A program made the position numbers and the translations under genes. Positions 1 through 9,866 of a stretch of DNA of 29,390 nt are shown here, piece after piece; position 1 is the stretch's first letter; each line of letters begins with the position of its first letter. Source of the DNA: Cudoniella acicularis (lineage: Eukaryota; Ascomycota; Leotiomycetes; Helotiales; Helotiaceae); contig JAAMPI010000648.1 of the NCBI GenBank assembly GCA_013054445.1, positions 1-29,390 on the forward strand. Reading direction: 5' to 3'. A model generated the notes under the pieces. That model was not told where the DNA came from and did no database searches. It saw nothing but the letters and a program-made list of their open reading frames with translations.

Positions 1-648
1 GGGTATGTGATTGTGTTTCTGCTTGTGTATGTGTAAGTCTCTGTGGGCTTGCTTGATTGTGTGAATTTGAATTGCGAGTTTGAGCAGGTTGCAGGAGTTG
101 CCTGGAGTGACTGTGCTTTCTCTTTGAAGTCAGGTGGAGGTGCGTTGTGGTGAGGAGCAAAAATTCGAACTTTCTTCGTTCGCGGCATAGTTTTTTTTTC
201 TATCAGTGAGCGCTATATGAGGCTTGGGACAATAGGCTCGTTAATTCTCGGTTCTATTCTTCAATAGGTTTCCTACCTTGTGAAGTGAATATTGTACTAT
301 TCAGAAGCTGCAAGCGAGCTTTCTAGAAATTTGCTTTTTGGTTTTGACAATGGATGAGTTGGGTTCATGATCTTATTTATGTTTGACATTCTATTTTCTC
401 TTTCTCTCCACTGCCTATTTTGGGAATAGAATAGGAGTCAGGGATCACGTTTGGAGACAAGTGCGTGGTTGTTGCCTAGTCACGAGGGGGGTCATGTGAT
501 GAGGTGCGCAAGCCGTTTTCTTGCCTGCATGTTTGTTCGTGTCCCATTTCGGTGTTTTCCAGAGTTGCATATGAGTCATCCGAATACTATATTCTGATTT
601 CCAAGCTAATGTACTTGTGGCGTGTATAAAGCGGCGTTGGTGGGTAGA
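1..648. other. Intergenic, left edge
   Basis: No supportable gene. The stretch is T/G-rich, starts with a GT-rich segment (about 1-60) and has a run of nine T at 191-199. It lies downstream of the minus-strand dehydrogenase and probably carries its 3' UTR. Any gene to the left is outside the window. Confidence 0.6.
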
Positions 649-1655
649 TCAGGTACATGCAGGAGATGCCAAAAGGTTTCCTGGAATTTCAGGTCAGCAA
701 CTCCATACCAAACTCCGATGATTGTGCAAGACTTACCGCCATCTGGATAGACAATCTGCCCATTCAAGAAAATCCCAGCAGGACCGGCCAAGAAAAGCGC
801 ACACGCAGCCATGTTTGTGTCAGATCCAGGTTGTCCCCCCGGATTACTCGACTGACCACCCAGATCCGATTTCTGGTTCTCGTCCGATTCTCCCGCTGTC
901 ATTTCAGACGGAAAGATGTTTGGGGCAATAGAATTGACTCGGATCTTGGTATGTAAGAAGGTTGTTGCTATCATCCTTGTCAAGTAAAGGAATGCTGCTT
1001 TGGAGGATGCATAGGCAAACTGTCCGTTGCCGCTACCTTTCATAACTCTAGAAATACTTGTAATATTGATGATGATTAGTGAGAAACCTGGGGTACTATC
1101 CAGGGACTTTGTGAGTAAAGGGAGAAAGCCTGCTGCGACGAAGAATTGAGAGGTTACGTTGGTCTCAAATGTATCGGCCCATGCTTGAGGGTCGGACTTC
1201 CAGAGGTGCTCGGAAATCGATTGTGCAGACTATGTATGGCTTTAGTGGCTGAAATTTCAACGAATTGGGGGGCTTACTTTGAAATCAGGTTTATTGTTAG
1301 AATATTTTGTGTTATCATCTTGTGCGATACCGGCGTTGTTGACAAGAAGGTGGATTTCGTCCTTTTTTGTCACGTCGCCCGGAAGTCTATTATATTTCAT
1401 GAGCATATCATACCAGGGGGGCTTTTATCTCACTTACGCAACGATCTCACCCGGACCTGTAGTATATTTCTCAACCACAGTCGCTAAAGCCTCCTTTCGT
1501 CTACTAGTGATATACACCTTCGCCCCATTCGTAACCAAATTTTGGGTGATCATAAGCCCAATACTAGTCCCTCCACCAGTCACAATGACCGAGTAGTTCG
1601 AGACATCGAAGAGCTTACTAGCCTTGAGATCTTGGTTGTTTGCCCCCGACGCCAT
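649..1655 (-). CDS. Short-chain dehydrogenase/reductase (SDR), four exons
   Basis: Exons (minus) are 1655-1438, 1386-1278, 1229-737 and 680-649, giving 283 aa, the usual length for a classical SDR. All three introns are GT-AG, 48 to 56 nt, and the phases join cleanly. Visible motifs: the Rossmann cofactor loop TGGGTSIG (residues 26-33), LLVNNAGIA after the first splice, Asn133 in NVTS, serines at 167 and 169, and the catalytic Tyr182/Lys186 in YASSK. The C-terminus DGGNLLASPACT only appears after the last short exon is spliced on. The start is the first ATG of the frame (1655); the frame is open further upstream but only through a TTG. The family reduces or oxidises carbonyl/alcohol substrates with NAD(P)H. 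The sequence resembles fungal proteins annotated as RhlG-like 3-oxoacyl reductases (recall only), so the substrate is unknown. Odd point: position 31 is Ser where the family motif has Gly or Ala. Confidence 0.88.
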
Positions 1656-2674
1656 AGTTCTAGTGATGGCAGGAAGTGTCGATTTGATGAAATCGATCAA
1701 AAATGGAGAGGCTCTCCTGGTGTGGCGAAACAAATGAAAAATTCCAAGTCAAAAACACGGGTTTAATTTTGTGTGAAATGAGGGTGTAATTGAGTGGTGG
1801 TCATCAGGTCGTAGTGTTAAATGCAATGACGTCTACCATATTAGGCAAGAGCCAACTACAGCAAATACAAACCATACGAGTCTATAATTGTACATACATC
1901 TCCTTTGAATAAAACTCACCGAAATATACAATTTGTATTTGTACTCTGCCGGGGTTTTCCTGGGTGGTAGGAAATAATCAAAATCTGGAACAGTTCATAA
2001 ATGGTTATAGCGCAAGAGTAACTCACATGCCTTATAATAAACGGCATTCTTCATCTCCTCGATAACGTGGAGTCGTAGATGTACAGCGTACTTTCTACCC
2101 AGAAGCTAAGCGATATTCCTACTGTGGGTTACGGGCAATAGGGACCCAGAAAAAACCGACCGAGGAATTAATTGTATCTGAGAAAGTGAAGGTGCGGGCT
2201 GATGCGAGTCATCATGTGAGTCTCTAGACTTCAAAGCCGGGAAAATCTCGTACCCAAGTGCAATATGTAATGCATGTACAACCAATCGATTCCTCACCTC
2301 TCTTCAACCTTCCAAAATCTCTTCCCACGTTCCCACACACCGCCCACTGTAAACAACAGTGCAACGTTCTACAACCACATCTACCAACCATTCCTGTGCT
2401 ACCATGTATGGCGGGAAACCATTCAGCTGGTACAAACCGCAGGCGAATAATTGGCCACGCTGAATCCAATTAACTTGAACCCAATGCATCGCACGAGGCT
2501 GCTGTGTAAGGCTACCTAGATCACTCGCATAAGTGATAGCCAGAATATGCATCTTGCCGTGAGAGAATCCTGGAGCCTATGAGTTGTCTCAAGCTGTCAG
2601 TTGATGCGTTTTTGTTTGCTATGTTGACGCAATCATGGGGAGTGAGAGATTAAATTAGATCGGGTGGGCTATAT
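1656..2674. other. Intergenic between divergent genes
   Basis: This is upstream of both the minus-strand SDR and the plus-strand 2754 gene, so it should hold both promoters. Short overlapping open frames on both strands at 2106-2552 have no motif, splice logic or recognisable protein and look like chance. No RNA gene or repeat seen. Confidence 0.5.
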
Positions 2675-2725
2675 GTAAGTCTTACATTTGCCGTCAAGGA
2701 AGAACATGGTTTGTTCTTCTTTCAG
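2675..2725 (+). other. Probable 5' UTR intron
   Basis: A GTAAGT donor at 2675 and a pyrimidine-rich TTCTTCTTTCAG acceptor ending at 2725 define a 51-nt intron, a typical size here. An in-frame TGA at 2751-2753 sits directly before the ATG at 2754, so the intron should lie in the 5' leader of that gene and not add an upstream coding exon. Confidence 0.5.
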
Positions 2726-2753
2726 TCCATTGATGGTATTCGACTCGAGCTGA

Positions 2754-4292
2754 ATGCCCCCGTTCGGCATCCTTGCAATGCCGACACCTGCACAAAACAC
2801 CATGGTCCGACCGAATGAAGGCCGGAAGCGCCGTAGCAAGCAACTAGAATCCTCAAGGGGGAAGATGAAGACACCCTTTCACCACGGTGGGTGGAGCGCT
2901 GAGAGTGATTATCCATATCCTTCGACCTACGGCCATCATGCACCTGCTACCGAGGTCAACACCAATCACAATAGTACCGCTGAACGTGGCGAAAGGAGCG
3001 ACAACTCACCGAAAAAGGCAGGACGATCTTCCCGAAGTTATTTTCGAAGGCTTCTGAGGAAAAGAGTGCTGGGAATGCAAGGTGAAGATGATGTTGGCCG
3101 ATCACAAACCTCGGGAAAGAGGCCCGAGAGGTTGGATAGAACACCAATTGGGGAGTGGGTACAGAAGACGTGGGAAGCTTCTCAGGGCACACCAATTGAC
3201 TCTTGGGACGGAAGAAAACCTAGCCATCCCCCACTCCCATCGGTTGAGGAGCACAACGAGTGCTTGCATTCAGCAACACAGGCGACTAGGACAACATCGA
3301 CGTACAACGTCGAAGAATCAACATCATACCCCGGCACTGGCCTCGAATATGCCGGACTCGACACCATCGGGAGTAGACTCGGAGCTCTCAGCTTGTCAGG
3401 GCTCTACTGCCAATATTCCGACCTACCACTCGGCTCTTTTGATAGCTTGTCTATGATAGTCCAAGGACCGTCACAGAACATGATCGAATATGACCCCTTT
3501 CGTACGATTACCCTAGGAGATCTCCACGTAAGAAGTTCAAGTGAAAGGGGTTATGACCTCGGCTTGAGCGGTGATACACCCGAATTTCTCACCGAGCACC
3601 AGATCAGACTCATCTACGAGCTGGAAGGCATCCGCCAGAAGATCCAAGACTTCGAATCTGCCCCACCATGCCAGGAATCATTGCAATTCGACGAGGGTTG
3701 GTATACTCCTCGCCACTCCCATAATCTCGATCTGCTGAGTACACACCCGGAACTTCCTCCACCCATCCAAAGCGAAGAGGAATTCTTCAAACAAGCAGAG
3801 CACAATCTCGCCCTCTACAACAATTCCTGGTCTCTCCTGCTAGCTCAGAGCTCAAGGCCACACGCTCCCACACCAAGCATCCCCTGGCCGACCAAACCAC
3901 CCAATTTCACCCGCTCCGCCCTCTTCCAACCCAACCCGCATGCACCGCGAGATTTGCCCTCCTCGGAGCTCCCAAGCTGGAATGCACGCTCTTTTTTCCT
4001 GCACGCTTTCCACCTTCACCCCTCCACTTCTCAATCTAGCTCTGGCCAATCGTCTTTCACATATTCTGACAACGACAAAGAAAAGAGGAAGAAGAGAGAG
4101 AGACTGCAAGGTCTGAGGAGGCAATTGAAGATGGAGAAGGTGCGTTGGCACGAAGATAAGTTGAGAGCTATTTTCGGGGATGAGGTCGTAAGTGATGAGG
4201 TGGTGAAAATTGTCTGGGGTGTGGTGATTGGACTGAAAGAGGCGGTTGAGAAGGCCATGGAACAAGTTGGGGATAGAGGTAATGATTCATGA
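2754..4292 (+). CDS. Uncharacterised fungal protein with WHEDK-containing C-terminus
   Basis: A single uninterrupted 512-codon frame starting at the ATG at 2754, which directly follows an in-frame stop. I do not recognise the protein as a named family. Most of it looks low-complexity or disordered: the first ~140 residues are basic and polar (a KRRSK stretch near residue 25, an RRLLRKR stretch near 100), and the middle is rich in Ser, Pro and His. A short predicted helix lies near 283-303 (RLIYELEGIRQKIQDF). The most structured part is the C-terminus: a highly charged helix (about 442-474) containing RWHEDKLRAIFG, followed by a hydrophobic helix (VVKIVWGVVIGLKEAVEKAM). This resembles the RWHPDK-type C-terminal segment I recall from NFKBIL1-like and many unnamed fungal proteins, with Pro replaced by Glu; that is inference. 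There are no signal peptide or membrane segments. Function unknown. Confidence 0.78.
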   Translation: MPPFGILAMPTPAQNTMVRPNEGRKRRSKQLESSRGKMKTPFHHGGWSAESDYPYPSTYGHHAPATEVNTNHNSTAERGERSDNSPKKAGRSSRSYFRRLLRKRVLGMQGEDDVGRSQTSGKRPERLDRTPIGEWVQKTWEASQGTPIDSWDGRKPSHPPLPSVEEHNECLHSATQATRTTSTYNVEESTSYPGTGLEYAGLDTIGSRLGALSLSGLYCQYSDLPLGSFDSLSMIVQGPSQNMIEYDPFRTITLGDLHVRSSSERGYDLGLSGDTPEFLTEHQIRLIYELEGIRQKIQDFESAPPCQESLQFDEGWYTPRHSHNLDLLSTHPELPPPIQSEEEFFKQAEHNLALYNNSWSLLLAQSSRPHAPTPSIPWPTKPPNFTRSALFQPNPHAPRDLPSSELPSWNARSFFLHAFHLHPSTSQSSSGQSSFTYSDNDKEKRKKRERLQGLRRQLKMEKVRWHEDKLRAIFGDEVVSDEVVKIVWGVVIGLKEAVEKAMEQVGDRGNDS

Positions 4293-5161
4293 TTTTTATG
4301 AGTTGTATGATATATGATAGCTTATTTGATTTTCAGGGGATTGTAATTCTTCCTTCGACCGTTGGGTGCTCAGTATTTGTGAAGTCGCATTAAACGTATC
4401 AAAATATATCTGCTGCTGTGAGGCATTATTAAAAAGAAAGAGAATCCAATCCACTCTAGCCAATCGTCTTGTTTTGAATCTTCAAGTATTACCACTTTTC
4501 ACTTCGTAGTTGTTTAGAAATTTTCTAGTGTTTTGTACGGCTTTGCGATACTAAGCGCTTAAATGTCGATGAGATAGGGGAAACTCAATGTCTTTTCACT
4601 CACATCATCTGAACTTTTGAGATAAGACTTTAATTGAAAATGAGACTATATTCCCAGTTCCTGTAAAACCAATCCTACATTTCAGAAATGATTCAGTCAC
4701 CTTCTCACCTCTATCCCAGGATCAGAGAAATAATCGATCTCGATTTTTTTAAACACGATGCCTAGACGTAACTTATCCAAGCATGCATACAGTGACTTTT
4801 GGTATTCCCAATCCGATTCCCAAACCGAAATGCCGATTCCAAACATAATTTCCCGTACGTCATTGAGGCCTTGAAACCCCATTATGTGTATTGCATTATT
4901 TGCGCCTGCTTCGCCGTCATCCCATTAGCCCAAGCATGTATTGCTTGTCAATCCCTAAACCGTCCATTATCAAGATACAAGATCCTTCTACAATGCAATA
5001 TGCTCCCCTTCGCAAGCCCATGTTTTGTTCTGTCACTAGTACAAGTAGTCGAATACAGCCTCCCAAGCTCCTCTCGTTTCACATGATGCGGTGGTGATGT
5101 TATAACCGGAAATATAAGTTATTTTAACGTGTCGAATAAAAAGAGAGATTCCCATAATCCT
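4293..5161. other. Intergenic between convergent genes
   Basis: AT-rich sequence between the 3' ends of the plus-strand 2754 gene and the minus-strand Sfl1-like gene, so it should contain both 3' UTRs. Open frames at 4697-5097 on both strands lack motifs and splice support. Nothing else seen. Confidence 0.55.
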
Positions 5162-7208
5162 CTATTGTAATCGTTTCCTCTTTCGATCTTCCTCTCTCAT
5201 ATCTTCCTCGTGTTCTTCATCCCTCTCGGCAGTCTCTGCAGGATTAAGAATATGAGCCATGCTTCCTCTTCGAGTAGGAGGACCAGAGCTATCTTTTAAT
5301 AGGCCGGTTGGTGTTTTGTCTCTCGATCCTCCCCAGGACCAACTGTTAAGATATTCAGCGGTATTTCCATTGGAAAACGGGGGCGTTGTCGGTCGGGAGT
5401 TGTCTGCGCGGCTTTGTGATGACGATGCGTTCGTAAGAGAATAGGAACTAAAGCTGTCACGAATTCGTTGGTCCTCATTCATGGCAGTTGGTGTCCTTTT
5501 TGGCGACGATGGCCACTGCGATGATGATTGGCCAGATGCAAAAGGAGACGTGTTAGCCTGCCAGCCTTGTACGTTGCGAATATCGGCTGATGTGTGCCGC
5601 CGGGGAAGATTTGTAGGTGGCGATTGCACGGCAGCAAGGGGATGAGGAAGTGGTGGGGGTGGTGGAGCCTGGGAGCGAAGTGAACTTGGCGACGACTGGG
5701 CAGTGCTGGCGCCAATTGAGCCATACCTGCGAGGCGTGATGGACAGATGTGACGGTACTGGAGGTCGGTAAAAGTTGTTTCGCGGTGGTACGCCCAGAGT
5801 CGGTGCCCGCCGAGGATCATCTTGTGGCATTTGGCGGGGAGACACAGGAGCATTGTCCAATGAAAGCTGGGAGAAATAGGGACGGCTTCCCGAGAAAGGG
5901 GGTTCGGGAGGTTCTTCCATTGATCTGATTATATCGGCTTGGCGTTGAATCTCGGCCTGCATATTGACAACTACCACACGCTTTTAGCTACCGAATTACA
6001 AATGGAGATAGAGGGGTCGCATTTACCATCTCGATGGAGAGGCGTCTCTGGATTAGGGACGAGAGATAAAACCGCTCTTGACATGTCATGATTTAACTAG
6101 ACGTTGATCAGCCATGGCAATGCAACCCAATCGTAGATGGCAGAGTGGACGGGTCGATATGTGGTCAGTGCCCGAAAAGAAGGTTTAGGCTTACCTGAAG
6201 CGAGCGGGACAAGGCGTCCATAACGATCTGATTCCTGACGTGCAGGAATTGTGAATTATCCTCACTCCTTTGCAGCCGAGCATGCATGTCATACAAAGTA
6301 TGCTCAAGATTAGTCAAGCGCGACTCGGTAGAGTCTTGCATGGAATGAATAGGCTCTGCGGGCGTGCCAGGCTGGGAGAGCGGTGGTTTTGGAGCCGAAT
6401 ATGAATCCCGATGAACTAGAGCATGCCGCGATGCTCGGCGTTTGATCTCTCGCAAACCAACTAGATCTCCTCTCTTGAAGTTGCCATTGCCATGCTTGAA
6501 TTCCCATAGGGGCGATTCCGGAGAGCCAGTGTGGAAGACATCGCTCACTGTGCAGGAATCAGCGGAACGTTCCAGCTTTGGGGGCTGGTTTACAAACCCT
6601 TGTGAAATCCGTACATGTTTAGCTGTCGTACAAATGATGAAATGTTTGTGTGTTTGAAATATTGGCTGTGGTATGTGAGAAAAGCGCTCGGAATCGAGGG
6701 ACCCGACTTACGAAAGGACTTTCGAGAAATCGTTGGACGGCGACATAACAAAGCTTTCGGCTGAATTTGACCAAGATATCAAGTGCTGTATGCTCTGGTC
6801 TTCCAACATGCTGAAGTTTTGCGTTAGCAAGCGAAGAGGCGCAAACCTGTAGGCCAATGCTCACTTGTACAGTTTATGAATAAAGGCAGTCTGCACGACT
6901 TTTGGCTGCTGGCCGCCAGCTGCTGCCGCCGCCGCCGCCGCATTTGGCCCTGCCAGACTTCCAGAACTTGGCTGATCCCCCATCCCCATATGATCGTGTA
7001 TACCGTTTGTTTCGTGGTCGGGGCTTGTTCGTGCTGGAGGGCCCATCATGGCTGACACGGGTGGAGTAACTTCCATAGGGTCTCCAGGAGATGGAGTAGA
7101 GGTCTGAAGAATCGGAGGCTGGATTATGGGAATGGTTTGAGCCGTCGTTTGACTTGGGTCGGGCTCACTCAAGAATGCCCGTTGCGCTCGCTCGTCAGGA
7201 GGATCCAT
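5162..7208 (-). CDS. SFL1: HSF-type transcription factor, Sfl1-like, six exons
   Basis: Exons (minus) are 7208-6865, 6810-6712, 6665-6598, 6547-6195, 6096-6027 and 5970-5162, giving 580 aa with every splice phase consistent. The heat-shock-factor DNA-binding domain (about residues 109-207) is split over four exons and only becomes readable after splicing: FIHKLYN-MLEDQSIQHLISW, then FSKVLSQYFKHTNISSF, then the recognition-helix hallmark VRQLNMYGFHKV (160-171), then PLWEFKHGNGNFKRGDL. It is followed by a predicted coiled coil (about 240-288, TESRLTNLEHTL...), a conserved-looking segment LSLVPNPETPLHRDV, another helix (QAEIQRQADIIRSME), and a Pro/Ser/Gln-rich tail ending in a charged KRKRLQ. 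The N-terminus has a run of eight alanines. The domain fits Sfl1, the fungal HSF-like regulator of flocculation, morphogenesis and stress genes; assignment to Sfl1 and not another HSF-fold factor is by resemblance. The start is the first in-frame ATG; the frame runs upstream to a TTG. Confidence 0.9.
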
Positions 7209-8742
7209 TGTTTTCGTCACCTGCAAATGTCAATTCCAGTTTGCGCACGAGAGCGCTGAGGAGAATATGTAGGTCGGGGAAGCGCACCTCATCGCAAGAC
7301 GATTGATGGTTCCTAATGCTGGAGCTTGTGAAGATGGAGGAGCTCTTCTTTGTCCAATGCTACCACTGATCTGCACCTATCCGCGACGGAGGCTACAGGG
7401 TTCCCACCAAGCCGTGTGGCCACCTCAGCCTCGCTGCACGAAGGGCGCCGCTGGGATTGGGCAATTAGAGGAGGTTGATGGCAGCGAGAGTAGTGACGCC
7501 TGCGAGTGCGAGTGCGAAGGGAGGAAGGAGAATGGTGCTGGTGCAAGTGCCGAGGTCGCGATAGCAAATTCCGCAAGTCAAGCTTAGGAGTTGGAAGGTC
7601 GAAAATGATACAGTAATATGATGCGGCGTCCAAGCCCAAGGGCAAGTCACCGTCACCCCCGTAAAGCTAGGCCGGAAGGGTAACCCCCGTCGCTTCTCTG
7701 CTGTCCGTGGTAGATAACCACGAGCCACGTTGAGCGTTGAGCACCACGAAGAAGGGGAGATGGAGTGCAGATCAAGCTCGAGGTCAACGAGTATGCTGGG
7801 GCGGGTAGCGGGAGCAGCGCAGGCTTCTGAGGAGCTGTCCGACTGTGGTGTGAAGCTGTGCTAGCTGAGCGATACACCTCCGTCCCTCAGTGGTTTTCTC
7901 AGTATCGATATGGGCGGACCAGGGTAGGCGAAGCACATGGGGCAAATAGGGGGAGAGGGGGGATAGGGGGCGAAATGGAAGCACACTTGAACCAAGGAAA
8001 ACCTCCGTAGCAAAAGAAGAGCTGAGAGGGCTTTGCGCGCTGTCATTGGCAGCAAATACCCTACGCTTTCTCCTCCTCGCGGCCCCCAGAAACCATTACA
8101 GCCTGCCTGCGTTCCAGCCCGACTTCGATCTTCAGCTGCTCCAATGCACTGCGGCCTTGATCATCTCACATCTGCGTTCCTCAAATAACTCGGTCGCAAG
8201 CTCCAATGCGGAAGCTCCAGAGACGGGCAGGAGAGATGATGATGTGAGTTTTAATCCTCAGAAAAAAGGCCGAGCCCGGCCTGAGCGCGAACAGGTCTGA
8301 GGGGCTGCGAGTTGGGGAGCAGTGAGCGCTGAGCAGCGTCGACAGCATTGCTCTGTTCACGACTCACAAACCAACGCTTCTACATGGCCAAAACTTCCAC
8401 TTCTCCACCAGCCAGACCTCACCATCCGCACAGGCTGCTGCATCTGAAACGGGCTTTTCAGACGTCCTACGCTAGGAATTCTGCAGGCGGCGAGCGCGCA
8501 AGATCTGTAGAGTACTAGAGCCTCAACGGCGCTCCTGGCGGTGATCATAGAGCTATGTCCCCGAGGAGAAATAAAAGAAAAACCCCTTCAGGCACTTCTT
8601 GGAGGTCTGTATATCGAGTGCATGTCCAGTGCTGCATCTGCTCTCTAATTGGCGGAAGACCCGACTAAACTTAAGATGATGCAGGTCTCTGGGCCAGATC
8701 TGCACCTGTCCAGCAAAGCAGCCTCTTTTGGAACAACCGTAC

Positions 8743-8766
8743 GTGGGCGTGGGCGTGGGCGTGGAC
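8743..8766. repeat. GTGGGC hexamer repeat, 4 units
   Basis: Three perfect GTGGGC units followed by GTGGAC in the divergent upstream region. GC-rich and possibly a zinc-finger-type binding cluster, but no function is shown. Confidence 0.8.
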
Positions 8767-9041
8767 ATGTACAGGACAGATGCATGTAAAAGTACTGTCA
8801 TTTTCCATTTTCTGGAAGGCCGTGGCGTGTGGGGAGGTTTCGTCTGTTGGTGTTGGGCCCGGGAAAAAGCGAACGAACGTCGCTATGCGGGGTTACAGCA
8901 GCCCAACAATACTCCGTAACCTAATGCGAACCTTCAAAATGCTGTACATAAACTTTTGTAATAAGTCTTCTAGCACTCGAATTATGAAGGTTTCAAGGCA
9001 CTAGCCATCTGTTACAGTATATTAAAAGCTCTGAAGCAGAT

Positions 9042-9074
9042 CTGGCACTGGCACTGGCACTGGCACTGGTACTG
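9042..9074. repeat. CTGGCA hexamer minisatellite, about 5.5 units
   Basis: Four perfect CTGGCA units, one CTGGTA variant and a partial CTG. Simple tandem repeat in non-coding sequence upstream of the F-box gene. Confidence 0.9.
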
Positions 9075-9866
9075 CGCGCTCTCTCCCTGGATCCAAAGAC
9101 AAATGGTATCTCGTACCGACAACGGCCAGTGACGAGGTTTTGTTCCCCTCGCGGAAAACGGGCAGAGAAGCCGTGTTTCAGCAGCTTGCAAGCCATCTAA
9201 AATAGGAGTTATAATTGACATGCCAATATATATTACGCAGCAAAGGTGCGCGTGCATAGAAGTGGACGCGATCGAGGTGTGCCAGAAGGGTTCCAGAAGA
9301 GAACAACACGACAGAAAAGGCAAACTTTATTGGAGATCTGCTGCAGAAGATGCGCTGCAGTCTGCACCCGCTGGGCCTGAATTTGGGCTTTGGCCACCAT
9401 CGCCTGGGGCGAAACAGCCGAGACAGGCATTGGAGTCCTGGGATGGAATCGTTCGTTGCCTGAGGCTTTAAGAAGAGTTTTATAAAAGCGGCATGTTTAC
9501 GCCTGCCAGTAACTCGAAACCTTAATGCTGGAGCTAGCTAGTTTCTAGTGCTGCCCACCGAGCCCAAGCTTTTGATTTCCATGCTGCTTTAAGGATAACG
9601 GCCCTCGAAGTTGTGCTCCGCAGTCTTGTGTCACTTCAAAAAATATATAATCGTCACTCGGGGAATTGAATGCTAGTCACCGACCACACCATACCAGGAA
9701 TAATCGTGGGGCCAAAAGCCGTTTTGGAACGCGTAGGATTCTCTTGACATACGCCTCGCCACGGCCTCACTTCTCGCATACAACCGTCCATGAACGATTC
9801 GCAGACCGCTGCATACCGCGATTTGAGCATTGCCGTGTCCTCTCATGTAGCATCCATACTCATAAG

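Larger units (their letters stand above)
7209..9866. other. Long divergent intergenic region
   Basis: 2.66 kb between the starts of the Sfl1-like gene (-) and the F-box gene (+). It probably holds a long leader and regulatory sequence for the transcription factor. A possible 5' UTR intron on the minus strand runs from 7287 (GTGCGC) to 7221 (TTTGCAG, with a TTGAC branch-like site). Open frames on both strands (7303-8300, 8728-9471) start mostly at non-ATG codons and show no family features. It contains two hexamer repeats, listed separately. Confidence 0.5.

Noticed and set aside
2224..2552. Cluster of short frames on both strands
   Set aside because: No consistent splice joining, no motif; probably chance openness in the promoter region of the 2754 gene.
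7303..7645. Overlapping frames on both strands upstream of the Sfl1-like gene
   Set aside because: Composition-driven (GC-rich, repetitive GAGTGC/CACTCG), no family features; more likely leader or promoter sequence.
9666..9866. Upstream extension of F-box exon 1
   Set aside because: The frame opens at a TTG, and the added residues look non-coding; the ATG at 9867 matches the expected start of the protein.
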